The notes under the pieces are model-generated. The model had not been told where the DNA came from, searched no databases, and was given only the letters and a program-made list of their open reading frames with translations. From Prauserella halophila (GTDB lineage: Bacteria; Actinomycetota; Actinomycetes; Mycobacteriales; Pseudonocardiaceae), in the NCBI RefSeq assembly GCF_024171895.1, contig NZ_JAMTCQ010000012.1, forward strand, positions 368,283-432,282: 64,000 nucleotides of DNA. The letters are read 5' to 3'. Below, piece by piece: positions 19,969 through 30,552 of this stretch (positions are counted from its first letter, which is position 1; each line of letters opens with the position of its first letter). The position numbers were made by a program, and so were the translations under genes.

Positions 19969-21512
19969 CCTGGCTGCTCGCACTGATCCTGCTGCCACTG
20001 CTCGGTGCGGTGGCCGTGGCCTTCCTGCGCCGCAACGACCGGCTGGCCACGATGACCGCCTTCGCGGTGTCCATTGTGGAACTCGTGCTGATCCTGCCGC
20101 TGTGGCTGAGCTACGACCCGGGCGGGGAACGGCTCCAGCAGGTGTCCTCACTGGAGTGGATTCCCGCGTTCGGTGTGCACATCTCCTTCGGTATCGACGG
20201 CATCGCGCTGCTGATGATCGCCGTGATCGCACTGCTCGTGCCGGTGGTGTTCGCCCTGCTGCGCTCGACGGACAAACTGCCGGAGGACAAGGACATCGGC
20301 GGTCTGCTGTCGCTGATCCTGCTGCAGCAGTCGCTGACGATCGCCGTGTTCGCGGCGACGGACGTGTTCCTGTTCTACGTGCTGTTCGAGATCATGCTCA
20401 TCCCGATGTACTTCCTCATCGGCGGCTACGGCGGGCCGAGGCGGCAGTACGCGGCCGTGAAGTTCTTCCTCTACTCGTTCCTCGGCGGGTTGATCATGCT
20501 GGCGTCGGCGATCGGCGCCTACTCGCTGGCCGCCGACGAACTCGGCGAGGGCACGTTCGACTGGGCCACGCTGGCGGGAGTCGTCAGCGAGGCGCCGCTG
20601 GAGACCCAGATCTGGCTGTTCCTCGGCTTCTTCCTCGCCTTCGCGATCAAGGCGCCGCTGGTGCCGTTCCACACCTGGCTGCCCGACGCGGCCAGCCAGG
20701 CGCCGGTGGGCGTGACGGTGCTGCTCGTCGGCGTGCTCGACAAGGTCGGCACGTTCGGCTTCCTGCGCTACAGCCTGCCGATGACACCGGACGCGAGCGC
20801 CGAACTCGCCCCGTTCGTGCTCGTGCTCGCCGTCGTCGGCGTGATCTACGGGTCGATGCTCGCCGCCGGGCAGACCGACATGCGGCGCTTCGTGGCGTAC
20901 GTGTCGATCGCCCACTTCGGATTCATCGCGCTCGGCATCTTCGCCTTCACCCAGCAGGCCGTGGCCGGCTCGGCGACGTACATGCTCAACCACAGCCTCG
21001 CCACGGGCATGCTGATCCTCGTGCTCGGCATCGTCGCGGGCCGCGGCGGCGACACCCGGATCGACGCCTACGGCGGGATGGCCAAGGTGACGCCGGTCCT
21101 GGCGGCGATGCTGCTGATCGCGGGCCTGTCGGCGTTGTCGCTGCCCGGCACGAACTCGTTCATCAGCGAATTCCTCGTGCTGCTGGGGGCGTTCGACACC
21201 CGGCCCGCGTACGCGGTGATCGCCACCGTCGGCATGGTGCTGGCCGCGGCCTACATCCTGTGGCTGTACCAGCGGATCATGACCGGGCCCGTGCGCGGCG
21301 ACGCGATGCTCGCCGCGGCGCCCGGACCGGGCACCGCGGCGGCCCCGGAGGCGGGCGCCCGCAAGACGATCCGCGACCTGGGCGGACGGGAGATCGCGGC
21401 ACTGGCGCCACTCGTGGTGCTGATCATCGGGCTCGGCTTCTACCCGAAACCCGTGCTGGACACCGTCAACCCGTCGGTCGAACAGACCATCACCGCGGTG
21501 CAGGAAAGGTAA
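19965..21512 (+). CDS. nuoM: NADH-quinone oxidoreductase subunit M
   Basis: A 515-residue antiporter-like proton-pumping subunit. Seen are [20 protein letters not shown] with the membrane Glu, [19 protein letters not shown], and [17 protein letters not shown] hydrophilic insert rich in Ala and Gly precedes the last helix. The ATG overlaps the nuoL stop. nuoN follows after nine bases. Confidence 0.95.
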   Translation: MTWLLALILLPLLGAVAVAFLRRNDRLATMTAFAVSIVELVLILPLWLSYDPGGERLQQVSSLEWIPAFGVHISFGIDGIALLMIAVIALLVPVVFALLRSTDKLPEDKDIGGLLSLILLQQSLTIAVFAATDVFLFYVLFEIMLIPMYFLIGGYGGPRRQYAAVKFFLYSFLGGLIMLASAIGAYSLAADELGEGTFDWATLAGVVSEAPLETQIWLFLGFFLAFAIKAPLVPFHTWLPDAASQAPVGVTVLLVGVLDKVGTFGFLRYSLPMTPDASAELAPFVLVLAVVGVIYGSMLAAGQTDMRRFVAYVSIAHFGFIALGIFAFTQQAVAGSATYMLNHSLATGMLILVLGIVAGRGGDTRIDAYGGMAKVTPVLAAMLLIAGLSALSLPGTNSFISEFLVLLGAFDTRPAYAVIATVGMVLAAAYILWLYQRIMTGPVRGDAMLAAAPGPGTAAAPEAGARKTIRDLGGREIAALAPLVVLIIGLGFYPKPVLDTVNPSVEQTITAVQER

Positions 21513-21521
21513 CCGGCCATC

Positions 21522-23093
21522 GTGAATCCGTTTCTCGCGCAGCAACTGCAACCCGTCGACGCTCCCGGGATCGACTGGGGCGCGATCCTGCCCATGGTGA
21601 TCGTGTTCGGCGCCGCGTGCGTCGGAGTGCTGGTCGAGGCGTTCGTGCCGAAGCACCAGCGCTGGTCCGGACAGGTCGTGCTGACGCTCGGCTCGATCGC
21701 CGCCGCGGGTATCGCGCTCGGCGCGTACGTGAGCGGACGGCCCTCCCACGGCGTACTGACGATGGCGGGGACGCTGTCGATCGACACGCCCGCGCTGTTT
21801 CTGTGGGGAACGCTGCTGGCACTGAGCGTCGCTGCGGTGCTGATGATCGCCGATCGGTCCGTCGAGCCGGGCGGTTCGTTCGTCGCGCAGGCCGGTATCG
21901 CACCCGGCACGGTGCAGGACCGTGCGCAGGTGCAGTCCACCGGGATGCAGACCGAGGTGTTCCCGCTCGCGCTGTTCGCACTCGGCGGCATGATGGCGTT
22001 CACCGCCGCCAACGACCTGCTGACGATGTTCATCGCCCTCGAGGTGCTGAGCCTTCCGCTGTACCTGATGTGCGGGCTGGCCCGCAGGCGGCGGCTGCTG
22101 TCGCAGGAGGCGGCGGTCAAGTACTTCCTGCTCGGCGCGTTCGCCAGTGCGTTCTTCCTGTACGGCCTCGCGATGCTGTACGGCTACGCCGGTTCGGTGC
22201 GGCTCGCCGACATCGCGACCGCCTCCGCCGGCACCGACCGGTCCGACACGCTGCTGTTCGCCGGCTTCGGCCTGTTGATGGTCGGCCTGCTGTTCAAGGG
22301 CTCGGTCGGGCCGTTCCACACGTGGACGCCCGACGTCTACCAGGGCGCGCCGACGCCGGTGACGGCGTTCATGGCTGCGTGCACGAAGGTCGCGGCGTTC
22401 GGCGGGATCCTGCGCGTGCTGACCGTGGCATTCGAAGCCACCAGCTGGGAGTGGCGCGGCGTGATGTGGGCCGTCGCGATCATCTCGATGGCCATCGGCG
22501 CGGTACTGGGCCTGACGCAGACCGACCTCAAGCGGATGATCGCCTACTCCTCGATCGCGCACGCCGGATTCCTGCTCATCGGCACGATGGCGCTGACCGA
22601 CGAGGGCCTGTCGGGCACGTTGTTCTACCTGCTCGCCTACGGGTTCACCACGCTCGCCACGTTCGGTGTGATCTCGCTGGTGCGGGACTCCTCGGGCGAG
22701 GCGACGCACCTGTCGGCGTGGGCGGGCCTGGCGAAGCGGTCGCCCCTGCTGGCCGGCGTGTTCACGTTCCTGCTGCTCGCGCTGGCCGGCATCCCGTTGA
22801 CCAGTGGATTCATCGGCAAGTTCGTGGTGTTCTCCGCGGCGCTGTCCGACGGCATGGCTCCGCTGGTGGTGATCGCGCTCGTCTTCAGTGCCGTGGCGGC
22901 CTTCTTCTACCTGCGGGTCGTCGTGCTCATGTACTTCTCCGAACCCGCGCCCGACGGGCCGACGGTCAGCGTGCCCGGGGCGTTCACCACGGCGTCGATC
23001 GCGCTGGGCGTGATCGTCACGCTGCTGCTGGGCATCCTGCCTGCGTTCGCTCTGGACTGGGCGGGTGCGGGCGGTTTCGCGCTCGGCGGGTGA
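21522..23093 (+). CDS. nuoN: NADH-quinone oxidoreductase subunit N
   Basis: A 523-residue antiporter-like subunit, the last of the operon. Seen are FIALEVLSLPLYLMCGLAR, LLFKGSVGPFHTWTPDVYQG, LKRMIAYSSIAHAGFLLIG and the ending helices. Its N-terminus (MNPFLAQQL) resembles that of NuoH (MTPFLAQAA). It starts with GTG at 21522 after GGAAAGG. A strong hairpin follows its stop. Confidence 0.94.
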   Translation: MNPFLAQQLQPVDAPGIDWGAILPMVIVFGAACVGVLVEAFVPKHQRWSGQVVLTLGSIAAAGIALGAYVSGRPSHGVLTMAGTLSIDTPALFLWGTLLALSVAAVLMIADRSVEPGGSFVAQAGIAPGTVQDRAQVQSTGMQTEVFPLALFALGGMMAFTAANDLLTMFIALEVLSLPLYLMCGLARRRRLLSQEAAVKYFLLGAFASAFFLYGLAMLYGYAGSVRLADIATASAGTDRSDTLLFAGFGLLMVGLLFKGSVGPFHTWTPDVYQGAPTPVTAFMAACTKVAAFGGILRVLTVAFEATSWEWRGVMWAVAIISMAIGAVLGLTQTDLKRMIAYSSIAHAGFLLIGTMALTDEGLSGTLFYLLAYGFTTLATFGVISLVRDSSGEATHLSAWAGLAKRSPLLAGVFTFLLLALAGIPLTSGFIGKFVVFSAALSDGMAPLVVIALVFSAVAAFFYLRVVVLMYFSEPAPDGPTVSVPGAFTTASIALGVIVTLLLGILPAFALDWAGAGGFALGG

Positions 23094-23116
23094 CGGCGAA
23101 GCCTGCTCCGCGATGT

Positions 23117-23163
23117 CTGCCGGGTGCCGCCGGTACCAGACGGCAGGCCGCCGGCACCGGCAG
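23117..23163 (+). terminator. Hairpin at the end of the nuo operon
   Basis: CTGCCGGGTGCCGCCGG (23117-23133) pairs with CCGCCGGCACCGGCAG (23148-23163) with one bulge. It starts 23 bases after the nuoN stop and has no T-tract. From here to the next start at 23332 no gene is seen; that stretch must hold the polyprenyl synthase promoter. Confidence 0.6.
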
Positions 23164-23331
23164 CCGGGGCGGCCGTCGGCGCCGGTGGTGTCGACGGTCA
23201 CGTCTGAGCAGGGCGAATGCGTGATCGCGCTGTGAAGACTTGCCAGTAGGCTGGGGCCGGTTTTGACCGGGCGCCTGCCGCCCGGGTCGGGACCGGCCGT
23301 GCAACCCAGTGCCGAGAGGGCGGAGCGAGCA

Positions 23332-24360
23332 GTGTCAGTGCGTGACGGCGCCATCGAAGAACTGCGCGCCTCGGTCGGGCTGCAGATCGACGACGAAGCG
23401 CTGCTGACGGATCTCGCGGGCGGCCTGGGCGCGGTGGAGAACCTGCTGCGCGAGGTCGTCCGCAGTGACGTCGCCGCGGTCAACGAGGCCGCCCGGCACC
23501 TGGTCGAAGCCGGGGGCAAACGTTTTCGTCCCCTGTTCACCCTGCTGGCGGGGCAGTTCGGCGCCACGGGTGAGGACGCGCGTGAGGGAGTGGTGACCGC
23601 GGCCGCGGCCGTGGAACTGGTCCACCTGGCGACGCTGTATCACGACGACGTCATGGACGAGGCGACGATGCGCCGCGGTGCGGAGAGCGTCAACTCACGC
23701 TGGGACAACACGGTTGCGATCCTGACCGGCGACTTCCTGTTCGCGCACGCCTCGCGGCTGGTCGCCGACCTCGGCACCGATGCGGCGCGCATCATCGCCG
23801 AGACGTTCGGCGAGCTGGTCACGGGGCAGATGCGGGAAACGGTCGGCCCCGGCGAGGGCGAGGACCCGATCGAGCACCACCTCACGGTGATCGGGCAGAA
23901 GACGGGGTCGCTGATCGCCACGTCGGGGCGGTTCGGCGGCATGCTGTCGGGCTCGGCGGACGAGCACGTCGAGTCGCTGCGCCGGTTCGGCGACATCATC
24001 GGCACGGCGTTCCAGATCTCGGACGACATCATCGACATCGATTCGCCGTCGAAGGAATCGGGGAAAGCGCAGGGCACGGACCTGCGAGAGGGTGTGAAGA
24101 CCTTGCCGATGCTGTACGAACTCGCCGAGGACCGGCCCGACCCGAGGCTCGCCGAGCTGCTCAGCGGCCCGATCTCCGGTGATGCGGAGGTTGCCGAGGC
24201 GTTGACATTGTTGCGTTCGTCGCGTGGCCTGGAACACGCACGCGCCACTCTTTCAGGCTACGCTCAGCGCGCGAGGACGGAGCTGGCGTCGTTGCCGCCG
24301 ACTCCGGCGCGGGATGCCTGCGAATCGGTCGCCGATTACCTCGTCGCACGTACCCACTGA
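23332..24360 (+). CDS. Long-chain trans-polyprenyl diphosphate synthase
   Basis: A 342-residue all-alpha isoprenyl synthase that extends an allylic diphosphate with isopentenyl diphosphate, most likely for the menaquinone side chain. Both aspartate-rich motifs are visible: LYHDDVMDEATMRRG (FARM) and FQISDDIIDIDSPSKE (SARM), plus GGKRFRPLFTLLAG. The residue five before the FARM is a small Ala, which in this family permits products longer than C20. GTG at 23332 follows GGAGCG; upstream GTGs lack a site. The homologue in mycobacteria (grcC1) also neighbours menJ. The chain length is not readable. Confidence 0.88.
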   Translation: MSVRDGAIEELRASVGLQIDDEALLTDLAGGLGAVENLLREVVRSDVAAVNEAARHLVEAGGKRFRPLFTLLAGQFGATGEDAREGVVTAAAAVELVHLATLYHDDVMDEATMRRGAESVNSRWDNTVAILTGDFLFAHASRLVADLGTDAARIIAETFGELVTGQMRETVGPGEGEDPIEHHLTVIGQKTGSLIATSGRFGGMLSGSADEHVESLRRFGDIIGTAFQISDDIIDIDSPSKESGKAQGTDLREGVKTLPMLYELAEDRPDPRLAELLSGPISGDAEVAEALTLLRSSRGLEHARATLSGYAQRARTELASLPPTPARDACESVADYLVARTH

Positions 24361-24377
24361 GGGAGGACACCGCACCA

Positions 24378-26555
24378 ATGTCCATTTTCGGGCAGGTCTG
24401 GGTGTTCAGCGCGATCGCTTTCGCGCTGGGCGCCTTCCTGGCCTGGGTTTTCCTGGTTCGGCCCGCACGCAGGCAAATCCGGAGCCTCGAGGAGAGACTC
24501 GTGGCCCGCGAGGCCGACCTCCGCCGGATCTCCGAGCCCGCCCTCGGTGCGGCTGGTACAGCGCAGGGCCGGACGGAGCGTGCCGACCCGTTCAGCGATG
24601 CCGACGAAGCCCTGGCCGGGACAGGTGGGTACGGGTACGGCTCGGAGGTCGGCGCGTCCGACGGGCCGGAGCCCGAGACCTCCTGGCTCGAGCGCGACAG
24701 CCTCGCCGGTGAGTACGCGGGCGATGGCTATGAGGACCCGGCCGACGACTTCCACCTCGCGGACCGGCCGGACGACCTCGAGATCCCCGGTGACCGTGAC
24801 GCCTACGACACCGGTTCCGGTGACTACGATTCCGGCTCGGGTGACGAGCCCGGTTACGGTCACGAGCCCGGTTACGACTCCGGTTACGGCTCCGACGCCG
24901 GGTACGCGGCTGCGGCTCTCGACCACGCGGCCGAGCGGGGTTCCCCCGACGACGCCGGTTTCGACGCGACCCGCTACGACAGCCCCGAGTACGACGGCGG
25001 CGGTGACGACGGCGCCGACTACCGGGGCGGCTACGACGCCCGCTACGACCGGGAGGACGCCGGATACGACCGGGCCGGCGACGAGCCCCATGGCGCCGCG
25101 GCCGACTACGCCGCGGTCGACTACGCCGCGGCTGCCTACGAGCCGGCGGGGTACGAGCCTGCTGCCTACGCCGCGGCTGACTACGACGCCGGTGCTTACG
25201 ACGTCGGTGCTCACGACGCCGGTGCTCACGACGCCGGTGCCGACGACGAGCGGACGCAGTACGTGGCCGCCGCCCCGGGTGCCGGCGAGGACGCCCCCGT
25301 CTCGTCGGTGCTCGACCCGGACGAGATGCGCAGCGTGCCGGCCGCGGATTCGGCCGATGCCGAGTCGACGCAGCTGATCGGGCCGGATTCCCGGCCCGAG
25401 GCGGCCGAGGCGGCCGAAGCGGACACACCGGACGAGGCCGCTGGGGCCCACTCAGCCGAGCCGGACGACGCCGGTCGGCCGAATGCCACGGGTTCCGCAC
25501 TGAATCCCGGCGCTCCGTTCCGTCCTGTCACATCGTTCGAGGCGACGACCGAGCTCCCCGTCGGCGCCGTCGGTGAGGGCGGCGACCTCGACCCGTCGGG
25601 ACGGGCCGGCGGAGTGAACACCGCCGCCGCCGACCCGGTGGAGGCGGGCGAGCTCGACACCGCGTCGGGTGAGCCGGACGCCGCCGGTGACGAGGCGACG
25701 GACCGGTCAGAACGACCCGGAAGCCTGTTCGAGCCGACCCCGGTCGACGACGAGGGCGAGGACGAGGGCGAGGACGACGTCGCCGCTGGGCAGCCGGTTG
25801 CCGACGACGCCGGTGCGGGCAACGCCTTCGGAGGCGGCGATCCGGCGTCGAACGGTTCGGGTGAGGTGCCGGCGGATCCGCCTGCATACGCGTTCGGCGG
25901 GCCGGACACCGGTCCCGACGAAGACCCCGTGGAATCGACGAACATCCTGCCGAAGCGCACGCCGCGGCAGCGGCCACCGGGCGGGTTCGACGCGCCGAAA
26001 CCCGTCCAGCCTTCGATGCGGGCGATCACGCGCCGCGAGCCCGATGCGGCGGCGCAGAGCGGTTCGCTGTTCGAACCGGCGGCGCCGGGTGACGCGGCGT
26101 CGTCGCAGCCCGCTGCCGAGCCCGCCGCCGACTCGGGGAGCGCGGGGGACCAGGCCGGGCAGGTGCCGTCGGGCTCCCAGCAGTTGACGAAGTTCGTCAC
26201 CCCGGCCGGGCAGGTTCCCATCAGGGACGAGGCCGTGTCCGGGCAGGACACGGCCGATCAGGCGGCGGATCCCGGCCAGGCGGGTGCGGGCCAGGCGGGT
26301 GCGGACAGGAGCGCCGACCAGGCGGGTGCGGACCAGGCGGACGCCGAAGCGCCGAAGGCGGGACCGTTCGGTCCGGGGTCGGCGATGCCGCTGCCGGGCG
26401 GTGGCAGCCCGTCACCCGAGTTCACGGTGAAGGCGAGCGTCACGGCGCTGCGGTACGTCACCGACGCCGCACCGCAGTACCCGCGCATGGTCGCCGAAGT
26501 CTGGTTCCGCAGCCCGGCCGACGCCGAACGCGTCGGCTTCCGCCCCCTCGCCTGA
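24378..26555 (+). CDS. Large membrane-anchored acidic repeat protein with a sunset-like C-terminal domain
   Basis: 725 residues, function unknown. Residues 5-27 form one transmembrane helix (VWVFSAIAFALGAFLAWVFL), followed by a basic coiled segment (RPARRQIRSLEERLVAREAD). Residues about 70-670 are disordered and acidic, with YDxG/YE-type repeats and Ala-Gly-Asp repeats (GAHDAGAHDAGADD). The last 45 residues (TALRYVTDAAPQYPRMVAEV, then WFRSPADAERVGFRPL) resemble the small sunset domain found at the ends of bacterial surface or assembly proteins. It follows the polyprenyl synthase by 17 bp with GGGAGGAC before the ATG. The length of the linker is likely to vary between strains. Confidence 0.75.
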   Translation: MSIFGQVWVFSAIAFALGAFLAWVFLVRPARRQIRSLEERLVAREADLRRISEPALGAAGTAQGRTERADPFSDADEALAGTGGYGYGSEVGASDGPEPETSWLERDSLAGEYAGDGYEDPADDFHLADRPDDLEIPGDRDAYDTGSGDYDSGSGDEPGYGHEPGYDSGYGSDAGYAAAALDHAAERGSPDDAGFDATRYDSPEYDGGGDDGADYRGGYDARYDREDAGYDRAGDEPHGAAADYAAVDYAAAAYEPAGYEPAAYAAADYDAGAYDVGAHDAGAHDAGADDERTQYVAAAPGAGEDAPVSSVLDPDEMRSVPAADSADAESTQLIGPDSRPEAAEAAEADTPDEAAGAHSAEPDDAGRPNATGSALNPGAPFRPVTSFEATTELPVGAVGEGGDLDPSGRAGGVNTAAADPVEAGELDTASGEPDAAGDEATDRSERPGSLFEPTPVDDEGEDEGEDDVAAGQPVADDAGAGNAFGGGDPASNGSGEVPADPPAYAFGGPDTGPDEDPVESTNILPKRTPRQRPPGGFDAPKPVQPSMRAITRREPDAAAQSGSLFEPAAPGDAASSQPAAEPAADSGSAGDQAGQVPSGSQQLTKFVTPAGQVPIRDEAVSGQDTADQAADPGQAGAGQAGADRSADQAGADQADAEAPKAGPFGPGSAMPLPGGGSPSPEFTVKASVTALRYVTDAAPQYPRMVAEVWFRSPADAERVGFRPLA

Positions 26556-26568
26556 CGACCGCACGAAT

Positions 26569-26631
26569 GCCCCCAAGGGCACCTTCGGGGCGTTGGACGC
26601 CCCAAAAGTTCCCTTCGGGGCGTCCGCCGAC
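26569..26631. repeat. Second copy of the palindromic element
   Basis: AAGGGCACCTT, CGGGGCG-TTGGA-CGCCCCA, AAAGTTCCCTT forms an imperfect version of the palindrome found inside nuoG (14304-14370). It begins 13 bases after the stop of the acidic repeat protein gene. Confidence 0.8.
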
Positions 26632-26687
26632 ACCCGCTCGCCAGCCTGACCACCGCCCCGGGCGGCCCGGGGCCTTCGGCACCCGGA

Positions 26688-26733
26688 CGACGAAGGGGCC
26701 CGCCGGAAACGCATCCGGCGGGCCCCTTCGTCG
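26688..26733. terminator. Bidirectional terminator between convergent genes
   Basis: CGACGAAGGGGCCCGCCGG (26688-26706) pairs perfectly with 26715-26733 across an eight-base loop, giving a 19-bp stem. It lies between the plus-strand acidic repeat protein gene and the minus-strand korB, and can serve both. Confidence 0.85.
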
Positions 26734-26745
26734 ACGTGATCGGCT

Positions 26746-27806
<1,061 letters not shown>

Positions 27807-27810
<4 letters not shown>

Positions 27811-27941
27811 GCTGCCGCCTCCGCGGGAACGAGTGCGTCGTCGGTGCCGGTTGCCGCCGCCGCGGGAACGAGTGCGTCGGCGGTGTTGATGGCCGCCTCC
27901 GCGGTGAAGAGTGCGTCGGCGGTGCTTCCGTGGTCGGTCAT
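27807..27941 (-). CDS. 44-codon repeat mini-cistron coupled between korA and korB
   Basis: ATG 27941 overlaps the korA stop (ATGA) and TGA 27807-27809 overlaps the korB ATG (ATGA). After MTDHGS come three 13-residue units of the type TADALVPAEAATG. The DNA period is 39 bp; units contain GCGGAGGCG (GCGGCGGCG in the middle one), and the last supplies the korB ribosome-binding site. The unit matches the one in the metal ABC operon ([13 protein letters not shown]) closely and the nuoC/nuoD one more distantly. The peptide is Ala-rich with no recognisable domain. A function as peptide or as coupling device is undetermined. Confidence 0.55.
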
Positions 27942-29854
27942 GCCGTGCCGACCTCCCGGATGGTGTCGGTGAACACGCCTTCGAGCTCTTCGGCCTTGAA
28001 GGGCAGTCCGGCGACCTTGTTGTAGGACTGGATGTCGGTGAGGTACTTGGCGCGCAGCAACAGCGACAGCTGGCCGAGGTTCATCTCGGGCACGATCACG
28101 TGGTCGTAGGCGTCGAGTACCTCGCCGAGGTTGGCAGGCAGCGGGTTGAGGTGACGCAAATGCGCCTGGGCGATCGGCATGCCCTTGGCCCGCACCCGGC
28201 GTGCCGCGGCACCGATCGGGCCGTACGTCGAGCCCCAGCCGAGCACCAGCACCCGCGCGTTGCCGTTGGGGTCGTCGACCTCGACGTCGGGCACGTCGAC
28301 GCCGTCGACCTTGGCTTGGCGCAGCCGCACCATCTTGTCGTGGTTGTCGGGGTCGTAGGAGATGTTGCCCTTGCCCTCGGCCTTCTCCAGGCCACCGATG
28401 CGGTGCTGCAGCCCCGCCGTGCCGGGCAGCGCCCATTCGCGGGCGAGGGTTTCCGGGTCCCGCTGGTAGGGCCAGTGCTCACCGGACTCGTCCGGGGCGT
28501 TGGGCTCGGTGGCGAACTCGACCGACAGGTCGGGCAGTGTGCTCGCGTCGGGGATCAGCCACGGCTCGGAGCCGTTGGCGACCGCCCCGTCCGAGAGCAG
28601 CAGCACCGGCGTGCGGTACTTCAGTGCGATCCGCGTGGCCTCGATCGCGATGTCGAAACAGTCGGCGGGCGTGGCCGGCGCGACGATCGGCACGGGGGAT
28701 TCACCGTTGCGGCCGAAGTAGGCCTGCAGCAGGTCGGCCTGCTCGGTCTTGGTCGGCAGACCGGTCGACGGGCCGCCGCGCTGCACGTCGATCACCACCA
28801 GCGGCAGCTCGGTCATCACTCCCAGCCCGACCGTCTCGGCCTTCAGCGCGATACCCGGGCCGGACGTCGACGTGACGCCCAGTGCACCGCCGTAGGCGGC
28901 GCCGAGTGCCGCGCCGATGCCCGCGATCTCGTCCTCGGCCTGGAACGACGTGATCCCGAAGTTCTTGTGCTTCGACAGCTCGTGCAGCACGTCCGAGGCG
29001 GGTGTGATCGGGTAGGTGCCCAGCAGCACCGGCAGCTTCGCCTGCTGACCGGACGCGACGATGCCGTAGGCCAGGGCCGTGTTGCCCGTGATCTGGCGGT
29101 ACGTGCCGGGCGGGAGCTTCGCGGGGGCGATCTCGAACGTCGTGCCGAACGCCTCGGTCGTCTCGCCGTAGTACCAGCCCGCGCGGAAGGCCAGCACGTT
29201 CGCCTCGGCGACGTCGGGCTTCTTGGCGAACTTCTCGCGCAGGTACGCCTCGGTGCCCTCGGTCGGCCGGTGATACATCCACGACAGCAGCCCCAGGGCA
29301 AACATGTTCTTGCAGCGCTCGGCGTCCTTCTTGCCGAGGCCGGTGTCGGCCAGCGCCCCCTGCGTCAGGGTCGACATGGCGACCTCGTGGACCTCGAACG
29401 CCGACAGCGAGTCGTCCTCGAGCGGGTTCGACTCGTAGTCGACCTTGGCCAGGTTGCGCTTGCCGAACTCGTCGGTGTTGACGATCACCGTGCCGCCCTG
29501 GGGCACGTCGTCGATGTTCGCCTTCAGCGCCGCCGGGTTCATCGCGACGAGCACGTCCGGGCGGTCACCGGGGGTGAGGATGTCGTAGTCGGCGAAATGC
29601 ACCTGGAAGCTCGAGACCCCGGGAATCGTGCCCTGCGGTGCGCGGATCTCCGCCGGGAAGTTCGGCAACGTCGCGAGGTCGTTGCCGAAGGCGGCGGCTT
29701 CCGACGTGAACCGGTCACCGGTCAGCTGCATACCGTCGCCGGAGTCGCCGGCGAACCGGATCACGACGCGCTCGAGCCGGTTGACCTCTGTCGGTCGGGA
29801 CGCCGACAGCGCCTCGATGCCGGCCGTTGCGCTGCCGTTCGCACTCGTGCTCAT
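27938..29854 (-). CDS. korA: 2-oxoglutarate:ferredoxin oxidoreductase subunit alpha
   Basis: A 638-residue fused gamma/alpha subunit. The N-terminal gamma domain starts at VVIRFAGDSGDGMQLTGDRF (about residues 29-48). The alpha domain follows with LLGTYPITPASDVLHELSK, SFQAEDEIAGIGAALGAAYG and TSTSGPGIALKAETVGLG, typical of actinobacterial KorA. ATG 29854 is the first in-frame start before the homologous part; GAGAGGGA lies about 12 bases upstream. Downstream it is joined to korB through the coupled mini-cistron. No ferredoxin gene is nearby. Confidence 0.94.
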   Translation of the reverse strand: MSTSANGSATAGIEALSASRPTEVNRLERVVIRFAGDSGDGMQLTGDRFTSEAAAFGNDLATLPNFPAEIRAPQGTIPGVSSFQVHFADYDILTPGDRPDVLVAMNPAALKANIDDVPQGGTVIVNTDEFGKRNLAKVDYESNPLEDDSLSAFEVHEVAMSTLTQGALADTGLGKKDAERCKNMFALGLLSWMYHRPTEGTEAYLREKFAKKPDVAEANVLAFRAGWYYGETTEAFGTTFEIAPAKLPPGTYRQITGNTALAYGIVASGQQAKLPVLLGTYPITPASDVLHELSKHKNFGITSFQAEDEIAGIGAALGAAYGGALGVTSTSGPGIALKAETVGLGVMTELPLVVIDVQRGGPSTGLPTKTEQADLLQAYFGRNGESPVPIVAPATPADCFDIAIEATRIALKYRTPVLLLSDGAVANGSEPWLIPDASTLPDLSVEFATEPNAPDESGEHWPYQRDPETLAREWALPGTAGLQHRIGGLEKAEGKGNISYDPDNHDKMVRLRQAKVDGVDVPDVEVDDPNGNARVLVLGWGSTYGPIGAAARRVRAKGMPIAQAHLRHLNPLPANLGEVLDAYDHVIVPEMNLGQLSLLLRAKYLTDIQSYNKVAGLPFKAEELEGVFTDTIREVGTA

Positions 29855-30032
29855 GGGCCAGGAAATCCCTCTCTGACGATTGGCGCGCCCAGCGCGCAAT
29901 ACTTCGAGATTACTTGTTGTTTTCAGGGCGAGCGGACCTGTGTGATCTGCCTTACCTATGACGCGGGAGTAACAGTCCCCTGATTCCATCAACTGAGACG
30001 ACGGCGAGCTCATCGAGCCCGTGCCCGGACGG

Positions 30033-30479
30033 TCATTCGCCCGGGTCCGGGGAACGCTCCAGCAGGGTCGACAGCACGACGGTCGACACGGTGCGGTCGA
30101 TGATCTCCAGGCCGCGGAGACGTTCGAGCGCCGATTCGAGGTGATGGATGTCGGATGCGCGCAGATGCACGATCGCGTCGGCCGCGCCCGACACCGTGTA
30201 GGCGGCGACCACCTCGGGCAGCGGTTCCAGGTGGGAGCGGATGCGGCCGGGGGAGACGTTGCCCTGGCAGTGCACCTCGACGAACGCCTCCGTGCCCCAG
30301 CCGAGAGCTTCCGGATCGACCACCGCGGTGAAGCCTCGCAGCACGCCGTCCTCGAGCAGCCGGTCGACGCGGCGTTTCACGGCGGGCGCCGACAGTCCGA
30401 CCTCCTTGCCGATCTCGGCGTAACTCGACCGCGCGTTCGCGACGAGTCGGGAAACGATCCGCTGGTCCAACGTGTTCAT
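30033..30479 (-). CDS. Lrp/AsnC-family regulator
   Basis: A 148-residue regulator. The N-terminal winged helix-turn-helix covers LDQRIVSRLVANARSSYAEI and GLSAPAVKRRVDRLLEDGVL; the C-terminal RAM domain covers EAFVEVHCQGNVSPGRI to VSTVVLSTLLE. It is divergent from the dimethylargininase gene with only 73 bp between starts, so it probably controls that gene in response to arginine-type amino acids or related metabolites. ATG 30479 is used; TTG 30485 is an alternative, and neither has a clear ribosome-binding site. Confidence 0.85.
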   Translation of the reverse strand: MNTLDQRIVSRLVANARSSYAEIGKEVGLSAPAVKRRVDRLLEDGVLRGFTAVVDPEALGWGTEAFVEVHCQGNVSPGRIRSHLEPLPEVVAAYTVSGAADAIVHLRASDIHHLESALERLRGLEIIDRTVSTVVLSTLLERSPDPGE

Positions 30480-30496
30480 ACGCAATGATTAGCACA

Positions 30497-30546
30497 CTGG
30501 TTCGCAATCCTCGTCGATTGTTTGCGTGACCAGGCGGTTCTACATT
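30497..30546. promoter_or_regulatory. Intergenic control region between the Lrp gene and ddaH
   Basis: TTCGCAAT and ATTGTTTGCG are imperfect inverted halves eight bases apart and form a candidate Lrp-type site. TTGTTT and TACATT with 17 bp between them could be the ddaH promoter; TACATT ends six bases before ATG 30553, so the ddaH transcript would be leaderless. Confidence 0.4.
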
Positions 30547-30552
30547 CGAAGC

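Noticed and set aside
20148-23567. 1139-codon minus-strand open frame opposite nuoM/nuoN
   Set aside because: Same reason: an Arg/Gln/His-rich shadow frame of two well-identified genes.
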